A stretch of DNA of 64,000 bases, from NCBI GenBank assembly GCA_002471275.1, contig DKPQ01000005.1, forward strand, positions 372,001 through 436,000, given 5' to 3'. The position numbers and the translations under genes are program-made. The notes under the pieces are model-generated. The model was not told the origin of the DNA. It was given only the letters and a program-made list of their open reading frames with translations, and ran no database searches. This DNA comes from Flammeovirgaceae bacterium UBA7330 (GTDB taxonomy: Bacteria; Bacteroidota; Bacteroidia; Cytophagales; Cyclobacteriaceae). Shown here in pieces: positions 8,397 to 17,590 of this stretch. Within the stretch, counting starts at the first letter, position 1, and each line of letters starts with the position of its first letter.

Positions 8397-9581
8397 TTAG
8401 TATATCCGCTGACAAAGGACAAGTGTAGGTTTTCCATCAGAGGTTCTGAACCCAATGACGAAATCACTGCCTCCATCTTTTAGTTTGAGCTTTTTGCCCA
8501 AAACCTCACTGCTCATCGGATAATTTTTGGTGATGATGTTGGCTTTTTTTTCAGGAATCAGTTCTTTGATAGCATTTGGTTTTAATTCATCTTCTATCAC
8601 CTCAAAACATCTTCCGGGAAAATTTTCAATAAGATTATCTGAAGTATATAGATGCGTGTTTGGAGCGATCTTTTCGAGATAAAATTGAGTGGCGACAGAA
8701 TTGAAAGCACCAGCTTTTAGAATGGATGCATTGGCATCATAAATATATCTACCGGGGTTTCCGTAAGCAGCCTGGGTTTCCTTTTCACCTGATAATGTGA
8801 ATTGAAACAGATCCTGTCGGTCTTTCTGGATATTCACACAATGGACTATAGGAGAGCTTTTGGACTCCACAAAATCAAGGTGAAAAAGCACTTCTTTGCA
8901 TTCGTTTTTGATGCTTACTACATGCACAGCTTTCACATAGGACAGTTGCCGAATGCCTTCACTGATATCGATCATGGGGGAAAGCTTGATTAAAGCCTCG
9001 GTGCCTTTGGTGCTAAGTATCGGGAGTATCTCCGAAAGATTAGGGACACAATCTTCCAGCCTAAAGACCTTTTGGCTATCAACACGTCGGCTAGGATCAA
9101 TGAAGAAGGTGGATTTACCATCGAAAGATTCCAGGAACTGTTCAGCGGTGGTCTGATGAATGGCTATCGTCTGATCACCAAAAACCTCTTGGTTGTGTCC
9201 AAAAAGCCTGCACAGCCATTCATTGGGCTCTACATATGCTGTGTGCCTGAATCCGGTTGAAAGTGCCAAAGTATCTACACCAGTACCCCCTGTGAGGTCT
9301 ACCAGATGATCCCCATGAAATATCTCTGATTTGTAATGAGCGGTTTCTGTAGAAGATGCTTGCTCTGCAGAAAGGGGTGGAGGCAGAATAGCCTCTGACT
9401 CCACCCATTCTGGTAGTTTGTTTTTGAGTTTTCGCCTGCTGATGATCTGATCAGCAAGCAGTCTGATGTGATCCTTATATTGTTTTGGAGGATTGAGCAC
9501 TAGCTTTTGCACATCCCCATGCTCGTTGGCCAGGATAAATGACCGAACATCAGGAAGCCTCAAGAAAGCCAGCTCGTCCAA
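8397..9581 (-). CDS. class I SAM-dependent methyltransferase, PG1098/THUMP-like family
   Basis: A 394-residue protein with SAM-binding motif DLTGGTGVDTLALS (about residues 94-107), FIDPSRR (about 157-163) as the catalytic-loop equivalent, and a C-terminal ferredoxin-like/THUMP-like portion, the architecture of Porphyromonas PG1098. RNA methylation is the likely role but no target is known. The start is TTG (9579-9581). Reading upstream in the same frame gives two codons and then the TGA of asd, so the two genes lie in one frame separated by a single stop. Confidence 0.85.
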   Translation of the reverse strand: MDELAFLRLPDVRSFILANEHGDVQKLVLNPPKQYKDHIRLLADQIISRRKLKNKLPEWVESEAILPPPLSAEQASSTETAHYKSEIFHGDHLVDLTGGTGVDTLALSTGFRHTAYVEPNEWLCRLFGHNQEVFGDQTIAIHQTTAEQFLESFDGKSTFFIDPSRRVDSQKVFRLEDCVPNLSEILPILSTKGTEALIKLSPMIDISEGIRQLSYVKAVHVVSIKNECKEVLFHLDFVESKSSPIVHCVNIQKDRQDLFQFTLSGEKETQAAYGNPGRYIYDANASILKAGAFNSVATQFYLEKIAPNTHLYTSDNLIENFPGRCFEVIEDELKPNAIKELIPEKKANIITKNYPMSSEVLGKKLKLKDGGSDFVIGFRTSDGKPTLVLCQRIY

Positions 9582-9587
9582 AACGGA

Positions 9588-10580
9588 TCAGTATACCAGG
9601 CTGTGCTCCATCACGTATTCGGCAATCTGCACAGCATTGGTTGCTGCACCTTTTCTCAGGTTGTCCGCCACGATCCACATGTTTAGTGAGTTGGGTTGGG
9701 TCTCATCCCTTCTGATCCTTCCAACAAATACCTCATCTTTGCCGTGAGCGTTGATAGGCATCGGGTAGATATTGTTCTTCACGTCATCTTCCACGACCAC
9801 ACCTTCAGTATTCTTCAGGATCTCAATGACCTCTTTCAGATCAAAGTCTTCCTTAAACTCAATGTTTACAGATTCGCTGTGACCACCCATGGTAGGGATT
9901 CGTACGCAGGTAGCCGTTACTTTCACGCTCTCATCTCCCAGGATCTTCACGGTCTCGTTCACCATCTTCATTTCCTCTTTGGTGTATCCATTGTCCTGGA
10001 ATACATCGATGTGAGGAAGCACGTTCATGTCTATTTTGTATGGATAGACCATGTTAGGCTTTTTGCCAGCACGTTCATCCATCATTTGGTCCACGGCATC
10101 TTTTCCGGTACCGGTCACAGACTGGTAGGTAGATACAACCACTCGGGTGATGCCATATTTTTTGTGCAAGGGTGCCAGTGCCAGTACCATCTGGATTGTA
10201 GAGCAGTTGGGGTTTGCAATGATCCTGTCGTCGATACGAAGTACGTCACCATTGATCTCAGGAACAACCAGCTTTTTGGTAGGGTCCATCCTCCAGGCAG
10301 AGGAGTTGTCCACTACGATGGTACCCACTTCTGCAAATTTGGGGGCCCACTCAAGCGAGGTGCCACCACCCGCAGAAAACAGGGCGATGTCCGGCTTTTT
10401 GTTTACTGCATCAGGGATGGAAATTACCTTGTAGGATTTACCCTTGAAAGTGATTTCCTTGCCTACAGACCGCTCTGAGGCCACCATATATAACTCATCA
10501 AAGGGAACATTTCGCTCCTCAATCACTTTTAGGATTTCCTGGCCAACCAGACCGGTAGCTCCTACAACAGCTAACTTCAT
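9588..10580 (-). CDS. asd: aspartate-semialdehyde dehydrogenase
   Basis: Makes L-aspartate 4-semialdehyde from aspartyl phosphate with NADPH, the branch point for lysine, threonine and methionine. The 330-residue protein has the nucleotide-binding GATGLVGQE (7-15), the active-site Cys126 in NPNCSTIQ and the catalytic His234 in MGGHSESV. Length is normal. A good promoter lies 49 bases upstream (10629-10659). The stop is followed 6 bases later by the TTG start of a methyltransferase in the same frame. Confidence 0.98.
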   Translation of the reverse strand: MKLAVVGATGLVGQEILKVIEERNVPFDELYMVASERSVGKEITFKGKSYKVISIPDAVNKKPDIALFSAGGGTSLEWAPKFAEVGTIVVDNSSAWRMDPTKKLVVPEINGDVLRIDDRIIANPNCSTIQMVLALAPLHKKYGITRVVVSTYQSVTGTGKDAVDQMMDERAGKKPNMVYPYKIDMNVLPHIDVFQDNGYTKEEMKMVNETVKILGDESVKVTATCVRIPTMGGHSESVNIEFKEDFDLKEVIEILKNTEGVVVEDDVKNNIYPMPINAHGKDEVFVGRIRRDETQPNSLNMWIVADNLRKGAATNAVQIAEYVMEHSLVY

Positions 10581-10628
10581 TGTGTGTAATATTTAAAATT
10601 CACTATATTAATACAGAAATTCGGGGCA

Positions 10629-10659
10629 CAAAGCTACGAACTTTAGGTTTTTAGAACAA
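10629..10659 (-). promoter_or_regulatory. Bacteroidota-type promoter of asd
   Basis: On the minus strand TTG (10659-10657) is followed after 20 bases by TAGCTTTG (10636-10629), an exact match to the -33/-7 form TTG-N19/20-TAnnTTTG used by the primary sigma factor of Bacteroidota. Transcription would start near 10622, giving a leader of about 40 bases before the asd ATG at 10580. Confidence 0.7.
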
Positions 10660-10665
10660 TAATCG

Positions 10666-13600
10666 ATGATTATTCGGTTCCTCCAGCTATTGATCGGTCT
10701 TTCGGTGGGCATTTCCCTTCAGGCACAAATACGAGATGATTTTTCGGATGGAGATTTTATGAATGATCCAACATGGGTTGGAGATCAGGATCATTTTGAG
10801 ATAATAAGCGAGTCTTTACAGCTGATGGCTCCTTCAGGAGGAATTTCTCACCTGGCAACGAGTAACACACTTTTCGATAAGGTAGTATGGGAGTTCTATG
10901 TGAAAATGGATTTTAATCCCTCTTCGACGAGTCTCACAAAAGTTTATTTGATTTCGGATCAGGATGATTTGAAAGGAAGCCTTAATGGATATTATGTGTT
11001 GATAGGTGACTCTGAAGATGAGATAAGTCTTTATAAACAAGAGGGGGAAACGAGTACTTATGTGATAAATGGAGATGATGATATTGTTGATGTCTCGTCG
11101 CCAGGAGTAAGGATAAAAGTCATTAGAGATCAAAATGGTAGGTGGTCTTTATACCATGATTTATTTGGAGGTTGGGAATATGAATGGGCTGGTTCCGCAA
11201 TAGACAATGATCCTGATATTTTTTCAACAAGTTTTTTCGGGCTATATACTAAATACATTGACTCTAGAAAGGATGCCTTTTATTTTGATGATATCGTTAT
11301 AGATCAGGTGAGAATTGATTCGATAATGGCGCAGAATGATACCACCATTCATGTCTTCTTGAATCAATACCTGTTGGAATCAGACATTTCGGATCCTTCA
11401 GACTTTTCTATTACAGATCTTAACATCGCTGACATAGGTTTTGTCGGGAATGACAGTTCAATACTAGCTGTTGACCTGGATCCGGCCTCGCCATTGCAAA
11501 CCGCAGGCTACCAGTTCGTGATTTCCTCGGATGTGACTTTGAATCAAGCAGAACAATTATCTTTTGGTTATACCAGGCTGGAGTTGGATACGGTGTTGAC
11601 GTTATCAGATACTGAAGTCTTACTGGATTTCAACCAGGTGCTGGACCCAGTAACTGCAGAAAATTCCAACAACTATTTAATCGATCAGGGCATAGGTAAG
11701 CCTATATCAGCTACCCTAGGTCCTGATGACAACAGTCAGGTGTATTTGATATTGAATGATGTCCTTACTGAGGCGGTGGCGTATCAGGTTGATATCTCCG
11801 AGGTCCTCAATGAGTCGTTGAATAGTCATTTATCCGGATCGGCGAATTTTTCGTTCGTCGTTCCTTTGCTCATCGATAGTGTCAAAGTCTTATCCAATGA
11901 CTCGTTGCAGGTCTACTTCAACAAACCGCTGGATCCAGTCACAGCGACCAATACTTCCAATTATGTACTTACGCTGGGAATTGGATCACCAAAAACAGCC
12001 TCTCTGGGACAAGATGATACATCTGTCGTTCTGGTCTTTGAGCAAACTCTGGACGAAAATTACTATGAGCTCATGGTTGATGACATCAAAGACTCAGAAG
12101 GACTTACAATCGAGCCAGGTAGCATCATTGGGTTTGAGTATTATCGGCTATGGGTCTTTGAGATTTGGCAGACGGACTTTGAAACGATCATGCTTCATTT
12201 CAATCAGCCGGTAAGCCCAGTCGCAGAGTTGGTCGGACATTACAGTATCATAGGTGTTGGCAACCCATCAAGCGCATCAATCACGATAGAAAATGATTCC
12301 GTTGTTCAGCTGGCCTTTCCTGAGCTCCACAATTCAGGGTATCAACTGGTCATTGAGGGGATTGAAAATCAGGAATTGAATGCTACCCTGGAAAAGGATA
12401 CACTCTACTTCAATTTTGAAAAACCCACGGATTGGCGAGCTGTTCAAATCAATGAAATCATGGCAGATTTTTCTCCATCAATGGGGCTTCCCGAAGCTGA
12501 ATTCATCGAACTTCATAATCCCGGCAGTTTTGCCGTCGAACTGGAAGATTTCTTTTTGAATGGAGAACCTATGCCCCAATTTAGATTGGAACCTGGTGCC
12601 TATCTGGTGATCACAGATGACTCAAATTTTGGTTTGTTTGAGGCTGATGTCGCATATCAAGCCTCCTTTGATGCACTTACAAATAGTGGTGATTTTGTGA
12701 TTTTACAGGACCAGTTTGGCAACGCGGTAGATAGTTTATTTTATACAACAGATTGGTACCACAATACCGAAAAGGATGATGGTGGATATTCTCTTGAGCA
12801 GATCAACACCCAATTGATCTGCAGTGATGACACCAACTGGGGTGCTGCTATTTCTTCCTTAGGTGGTACGCCGGGTGCAATCAATTCGATTGCAGAAAGT
12901 ATAGCAGATATTACCGGTCCGCAGATTGCTGACCTGGAAGTTGTTACGGGTGACACCCTCTCTATCACATTTAATGAACCACTTTTAGCTGGATCACTCA
13001 ATATTGAGAATTTGTCAGGTCCTTCTTTCGAAGTTGCAGATATCGAGCAATACTCTTACCGAAACTACAGATTGATTCTGGATCAGCCTCTGGTATCAGA
13101 AGAAGAATACTACCTGGTCGTTACATATATTGAAGATTGTCAGGGTAATATTTCAACTGCTGATAGCATCTCTTTTTACTTCGATGAAACTCCTCCAACC
13201 ATGGAAGATCTGGTTGTTATATCGGACCACGAAATTGGATTGATATTCCATGAGCCATTGAGTGAAACACTGGCGGAATCTGAGGAAAATTATTTTTTAA
13301 TGGATCAGGGGCCGCCGGCTAAATCCACTTTACAGGACTCAGCTTTATACCGGGTACAGCTATCCTGGGATTCATCATTTGTGATTGGTGGGACCTATGA
13401 ACTCGTGAGTGCCAGTCTCACGGATACCCTGGGCAATAAAGCAGACTCTATTTTCATGTCATTCACATTTGAAAACGAGGTGGATACAGCCTATGCTATT
13501 GCTCCAAACCTGATTCATCTATTGCTTCATGAGACACCTAAAAAACCGATTGAAGAAATTTCCTTCCTGTTGAGCAAGGGCATCGGCAACCCGATGATCA

Positions 13601-16600
13601 TCGAAATAGATACGGACAATCCTAAATTACTCAGGTTGGGGTTTGAAAAGAACCTCGCAGCAAATACCGATTACGTTCTTTATACCCAGGGGCTTATTTC
13701 CAGCGAAACACTGGAAAGGCTCATCACCCCAGCTCATTCAATCAAGTTTGATACCAGGGCTCCCAGAATCGAAGAGCTAACAATACCAGCAGATTCTCAA
13801 ATTATTATTACATGGGATGAAGAGATCCTGCTTTCCTCAGCTTTTTCTTCAGTTCAATATGAAATAACAGGTTTTGGGAATCCCTTTGATATTTCTGCGA
13901 TTGATCAAAAAACCATTCAACTATTTTTTGATTTTTCCTTTCCGAAGGAACAGGAACTCAATCTGAAAGTTAGCGGTGTCAGCGATTTGTCAGGGAATAA
14001 AGGGGGCAATATCAATACTAAGTTTTTCTTTGATCCGCTGCCACCTGCTCTCCAGGATATTTTGGCCATCTCTGGGAATACCCTGGCATTGACTTTTTCA
14101 GAAAAACTGGATACATCCACCGTTTTCAAAACAGAGAATTTTTTAGTTGGAAAGACAGGCCCTGAATTGATACGGATACAAGGTCCTGATTCAGTAAAGA
14201 TTCTTCTGACATTTTTAGATCTGCCAATTGGCACTGAAGAAGTCATTTCAATTACCGGATTGAGAGATCCGCATGGGAATCTCATGGATTCTTCCACATA
14301 TCATTTCAACAGTCTGAATCCGGTTGTCAGTGAGCTGGTTTTTATATCGGATTCCTCTTTTCAGATCGTTTTTAGTAAAGGAATGTCCGAAACCATTATT
14401 GAGAAAAGTAATTACATGGTGGGCAACATTCATCCGAACGCTATCCACCAATTTTCTTCAAGTGGGGTCGAATTGTTCATCAGTAAAAAGGCCTCACAGC
14501 ATGACACCCTGATCCTTGAACTTTCAAACCTGGTGGATGTTGATGGGGTTCCATTGCTGGTCTACAGCTACAGCGTGGTTTATGATTCATATTTGGCGGA
14601 TTGGAAGACCATAGACAGCAAAACACTTGAACTAGAGTTTAACACGATATTTTCGGCGACTTCATCTGATCAGTTTTCCCTGAGCGGAGTAGAACCTGTA
14701 TTTACCCAAATCGATGGGGAGGATAAAAGTATTGTCAGGTTAATATTTTCAGATTCCATTAGATCTAATGAATCACATGCATTGGACTTGAAAGGTCTGG
14801 AAGATCTTTACGGACGAAGAATTCCGGATCAGGCAATACCGATCTACCTGGATAGTAAAGGTCCGAATCTGTTGGCGATTGAAAGTGACTATCACAATCG
14901 GGTCAGACTGATTTTTGATGAAAAGCTCTCCAATCTAGCGAGCTCCCTGAATCACTATCAACTGCTGGGATCACCAAAACTGGAAGAAGTGATTCAGTCA
15001 GAGGACAGCATTATCATCCTTGAATTCGATGCGCTAACTGATCAGACTATTTACCAGATCATCATCGGGGGAGTCGTTGACTTAATGGGAAATTCTTATT
15101 CCGGGGATACGGTCTCATTTCAATATCAAATCCCTTACCTGCCTCATGAGGGAGAAATTATCATCACTGAGTTAATGGTGGATCCCACGCCAGCGGTAGG
15201 CTTACCAGAAGCTGAGTACATAGAAATATACAATGCTGGCGACCAGATCATCAATCTTGGTTCTTTGCTTTTATCAGATGCTACAAAGCAGGTTGCCTTA
15301 CCAACTTATTATCTGTCGCCCGATACTTATGTGGTACTTTCCGGAGATAAGTTATCTGCCAATGAAATTCAGGTCCAGGGATTTCCCTCTTTAGATAATT
15401 CATCAGACAGCATCAGCCTCACCAATATTTATGGAGATTTGATTGATCAGGTGGTTTATCAAAGGGATTGGTATGGAGATACGGAAAAGGACGACGGAGG
15501 ATACAGCCTGGAGATTATCAACCCGATCAGTACTTGTCCGGGCTCAGCAAATTGGAAGGCAAGCGAACACCCAAATGGAGGAACACCTGGTGAAATTAAT
15601 TCGGTATTTAGTTTAATGCCTGACACAGAACCACCATTCTTATTGAATCATGGCTTGGATGGAAAAGAAATAACATTGACATTTTCCGAGGCCATGGACA
15701 GTCTGTCCTTGGTTCAATCAGATTACCAAATTAATGGTCTTGCGGCCAACGAAATATTTGTTTTGACTACAGATCAGATGAAGATTCTTTTGAATGCTGA
15801 ACCAGCCCTGGGAACCCTTTACCAGATGCATGTTGATGGGTCAGCAGATTGTTCCGGTAACCGCATTGTACCCTTTGAGATTTCTTTTGGAAAGGGTAGA
15901 GCACCAGCTTTCAATGAAATTGTCATCTCGGAGATCATGGCCGATCCGGATCCGGTCATCGGTTTGCCTAATTCAGAATATCTCGAAATTTATAATACAA
16001 CAGGGGAGCTCTTGAAGCTCGAAGATATTCGAATTGAGGACGAAGGAGGATCTTTTCAGTTGCCTGCTGAGGTTTTATCCCCCAACGAATACCTGATGCT
16101 TGTCCCCTCATCGAGTGTCAGCTTATTCAGTGAGGTAGATAATAAAATGGGCTTATCAGGATGGAGGTCGTTGAGCAACCAGGGGGAATCTCTTTCATTA
16201 TACCATGAGGAGAATCTTATTTTCCATGTTGCTTATGAGGACACATGGTATAGTGAAGAAACTGATGGGGGTGTGGCATTGGAATTGAAAGATGTCAACA
16301 ATCCTTGTGCTGGAGCGATTAATTGGGGAAGCTCACTAAATACGCAGGGCGGGACCCCTGGAGCAGAGAATTCAATCGCTACTACTATCCCTGACAACTT
16401 CGGACCTGAGCTTTTGGGATTGGAAATCATTTCAGACCAGAAGCTCCAACTCAATTTTGATGAGCAATTATCGCCTAGAGAGATCATGAACACACAAATT
16501 CAAATTGACCCTGGTCCGATAGCTGTTTCCAATGTTTGGTTGAATGAATTGGACCGGGATTATCTCACACTCAGTCTTGTGGAGCCACTCGAGCCAAATA

Positions 16601-17520
16601 TTAAATACACGGTCTCCATCTTTGAGCTGTCCGATTGTCTGGGAAATCCAATAACTGAAAATACACTCACATTTTTCCTGCCTGAGAAAGCGGATAGTTT
16701 GGACGTGATCATCAACGAAGTGTTGTTCAACCCTAAAGATGATGGAGTTGACTTTGTAGAAATATATAATCGATCAGAAAAGAACATTAATTTAAAGAGT
16801 TGGCAGTTGGTCCGAGAGGAGAATTCATATCTGATTTTTGAGTCTGATTTCTTGATCTATCCAGGTGAGTTTTTGGCTTTGACCCCTGACAAAAACCGAT
16901 TGATTCAGGATTTTCCTAAGGCCCATTCAGCACGGGTTCATCCAATGGCCCGATTTCCTGTTTTACCAAATCAGACAACAAAAGTCGAGTTGATTAATCA
17001 AGAGAATCAGACCGTTGACGCTTTCGAATATCATGAAAACATGCACCTGACTTTTCTTGAAAGTGTAGATGGCGTTTCCCTGGAGCGTATTTCTTATGAT
17101 CAGCCAACACAAGACCCCAACAACTGGCAATCAGCTTCATCGACTGTAGGGTTTGCCACACCGGGTTATCAGAATTCACAGTTTATTCAGGCATCGGTTT
17201 CAGGAGTACTGAGTATTGAACCAAAAGTTTTTGTCCCTGCCAGTCACGGATCGGTCGTTGCACAGGATTTCACGACCATCAATTATCAGCTACCTGCAAC
17301 GGGCAGCCTCGCCAATGTCAATATCTACAATCGAAATGGCCAGCTTATCAGGAATTTGGCAAATGGTGCGACGCTTTCTACAACAGGTTTCCTCCGATGG
17401 GACGGCTCCACAGACAATGGCTCCATCGCATCCATGGGTTATTACCTCATTGTATTCGAGGTGTATGATCCGCAAGGCAATCGGGAGATCATCAAGGAGA
17501 CTGTGGTGGTGGGGCAGTAG
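10666..17520 (+). CDS. giant exported protein with four lamin-tail domains and Ig-like repeats
   Basis: A 2284-residue protein with a signal peptide (about 1-21, GISLQAQ). An N-terminal concanavalin-like region (about 22-220) is followed by many Ig-like (SbsA/CopC-type) repeats, recognisable by phrases such as LTFSEKLD and VSDLSGN. Four lamin-tail domains start near residues 594 (INEIMADFSPSMGLPEAEF), 1500 (ITELMVDPTPAVGLPEAEY), 1754 (ISEIMADPDPVIGLPNSEY) and 2015 (INEVLFNP). The C-terminus (about 2210-2284) looks like a FlgD-type Ig fold (SMGYYLIVFEVYD). Such proteins are exported to the cell surface, often by type IX secretion, but no canonical T9SS sorting domain is certain here. Function unknown. 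Confidence 0.9.
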   Translation: MIIRFLQLLIGLSVGISLQAQIRDDFSDGDFMNDPTWVGDQDHFEIISESLQLMAPSGGISHLATSNTLFDKVVWEFYVKMDFNPSSTSLTKVYLISDQDDLKGSLNGYYVLIGDSEDEISLYKQEGETSTYVINGDDDIVDVSSPGVRIKVIRDQNGRWSLYHDLFGGWEYEWAGSAIDNDPDIFSTSFFGLYTKYIDSRKDAFYFDDIVIDQVRIDSIMAQNDTTIHVFLNQYLLESDISDPSDFSITDLNIADIGFVGNDSSILAVDLDPASPLQTAGYQFVISSDVTLNQAEQLSFGYTRLELDTVLTLSDTEVLLDFNQVLDPVTAENSNNYLIDQGIGKPISATLGPDDNSQVYLILNDVLTEAVAYQVDISEVLNESLNSHLSGSANFSFVVPLLIDSVKVLSNDSLQVYFNKPLDPVTATNTSNYVLTLGIGSPKTASLGQDDTSVVLVFEQTLDENYYELMVDDIKDSEGLTIEPGSIIGFEYYRLWVFEIWQTDFETIMLHFNQPVSPVAELVGHYSIIGVGNPSSASITIENDSVVQLAFPELHNSGYQLVIEGIENQELNATLEKDTLYFNFEKPTDWRAVQINEIMADFSPSMGLPEAEFIELHNPGSFAVELEDFFLNGEPMPQFRLEPGAYLVITDDSNFGLFEADVAYQASFDALTNSGDFVILQDQFGNAVDSLFYTTDWYHNTEKDDGGYSLEQINTQLICSDDTNWGAAISSLGGTPGAINSIAESIADITGPQIADLEVVTGDTLSITFNEPLLAGSLNIENLSGPSFEVADIEQYSYRNYRLILDQPLVSEEEYYLVVTYIEDCQGNISTADSISFYFDETPPTMEDLVVISDHEIGLIFHEPLSETLAESEENYFLMDQGPPAKSTLQDSALYRVQLSWDSSFVIGGTYELVSASLTDTLGNKADSIFMSFTFENEVDTAYAIAPNLIHLLLHETPKKPIEEISFLLSKGIGNPMIIEIDTDNPKLLRLGFEKNLAANTDYVLYTQGLISSETLERLITPAHSIKFDTRAPRIEELTIPADSQIIITWDEEILLSSAFSSVQYEITGFGNPFDISAIDQKTIQLFFDFSFPKEQELNLKVSGVSDLSGNKGGNINTKFFFDPLPPALQDILAISGNTLALTFSEKLDTSTVFKTENFLVGKTGPELIRIQGPDSVKILLTFLDLPIGTEEVISITGLRDPHGNLMDSSTYHFNSLNPVVSELVFISDSSFQIVFSKGMSETIIEKSNYMVGNIHPNAIHQFSSSGVELFISKKASQHDTLILELSNLVDVDGVPLLVYSYSVVYDSYLADWKTIDSKTLELEFNTIFSATSSDQFSLSGVEPVFTQIDGEDKSIVRLIFSDSIRSNESHALDLKGLEDLYGRRIPDQAIPIYLDSKGPNLLAIESDYHNRVRLIFDEKLSNLASSLNHYQLLGSPKLEEVIQSEDSIIILEFDALTDQTIYQIIIGGVVDLMGNSYSGDTVSFQYQIPYLPHEGEIIITELMVDPTPAVGLPEAEYIEIYNAGDQIINLGSLLLSDATKQVALPTYYLSPDTYVVLSGDKLSANEIQVQGFPSLDNSSDSISLTNIYGDLIDQVVYQRDWYGDTEKDDGGYSLEIINPISTCPGSANWKASEHPNGGTPGEINSVFSLMPDTEPPFLLNHGLDGKEITLTFSEAMDSLSLVQSDYQINGLAANEIFVLTTDQMKILLNAEPALGTLYQMHVDGSADCSGNRIVPFEISFGKGRAPAFNEIVISEIMADPDPVIGLPNSEYLEIYNTTGELLKLEDIRIEDEGGSFQLPAEVLSPNEYLMLVPSSSVSLFSEVDNKMGLSGWRSLSNQGESLSLYHEENLIFHVAYEDTWYSEETDGGVALELKDVNNPCAGAINWGSSLNTQGGTPGAENSIATTIPDNFGPELLGLEIISDQKLQLNFDEQLSPREIMNTQIQIDPGPIAVSNVWLNELDRDYLTLSLVEPLEPNIKYTVSIFELSDCLGNPITENTLTFFLPEKADSLDVIINEVLFNPKDDGVDFVEIYNRSEKNINLKSWQLVREENSYLIFESDFLIYPGEFLALTPDKNRLIQDFPKAHSARVHPMARFPVLPNQTTKVELINQENQTVDAFEYHENMHLTFLESVDGVSLERISYDQPTQDPNNWQSASSTVGFATPGYQNSQFIQASVSGVLSIEPKVFVPASHGSVVAQDFTTINYQLPATGSLANVNIYNRNGQLIRNLANGATLSTTGFLRWDGSTDNGSIASMGYYLIVFEVYDPQGNREIIKETVVVGQ

Positions 17521-17531
17521 ATTTTTATTAG

Positions 17532-17564
17532 AAACATGTCAGGTTTCTAAAACCTGACATGTTT
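17532..17564. repeat. perfect 15-bp inverted repeat between convergent genes
   Basis: AAACATGTCAGGTTT (17532-17546), loop CTA, then its exact complement (17550-17564). It lies 11 bases after the giant gene's stop and 26 bases before the stop of the convergent GMC oxidoreductase gene. It could end transcription from both sides, although neither side has a clean U-tract. A dispersed palindromic (REP-like) repeat is the other possibility and would need a genome-wide search. Confidence 0.8.
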
Positions 17565-17590
17565 AAAGGATAAACGTTAATAAAAAAATC

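Noticed and set aside
9696..10478. 260-codon plus-strand frame opposite asd
   Set aside because: It mirrors asd codons; His/Val-rich composition and lack of family features show it is a shadow.
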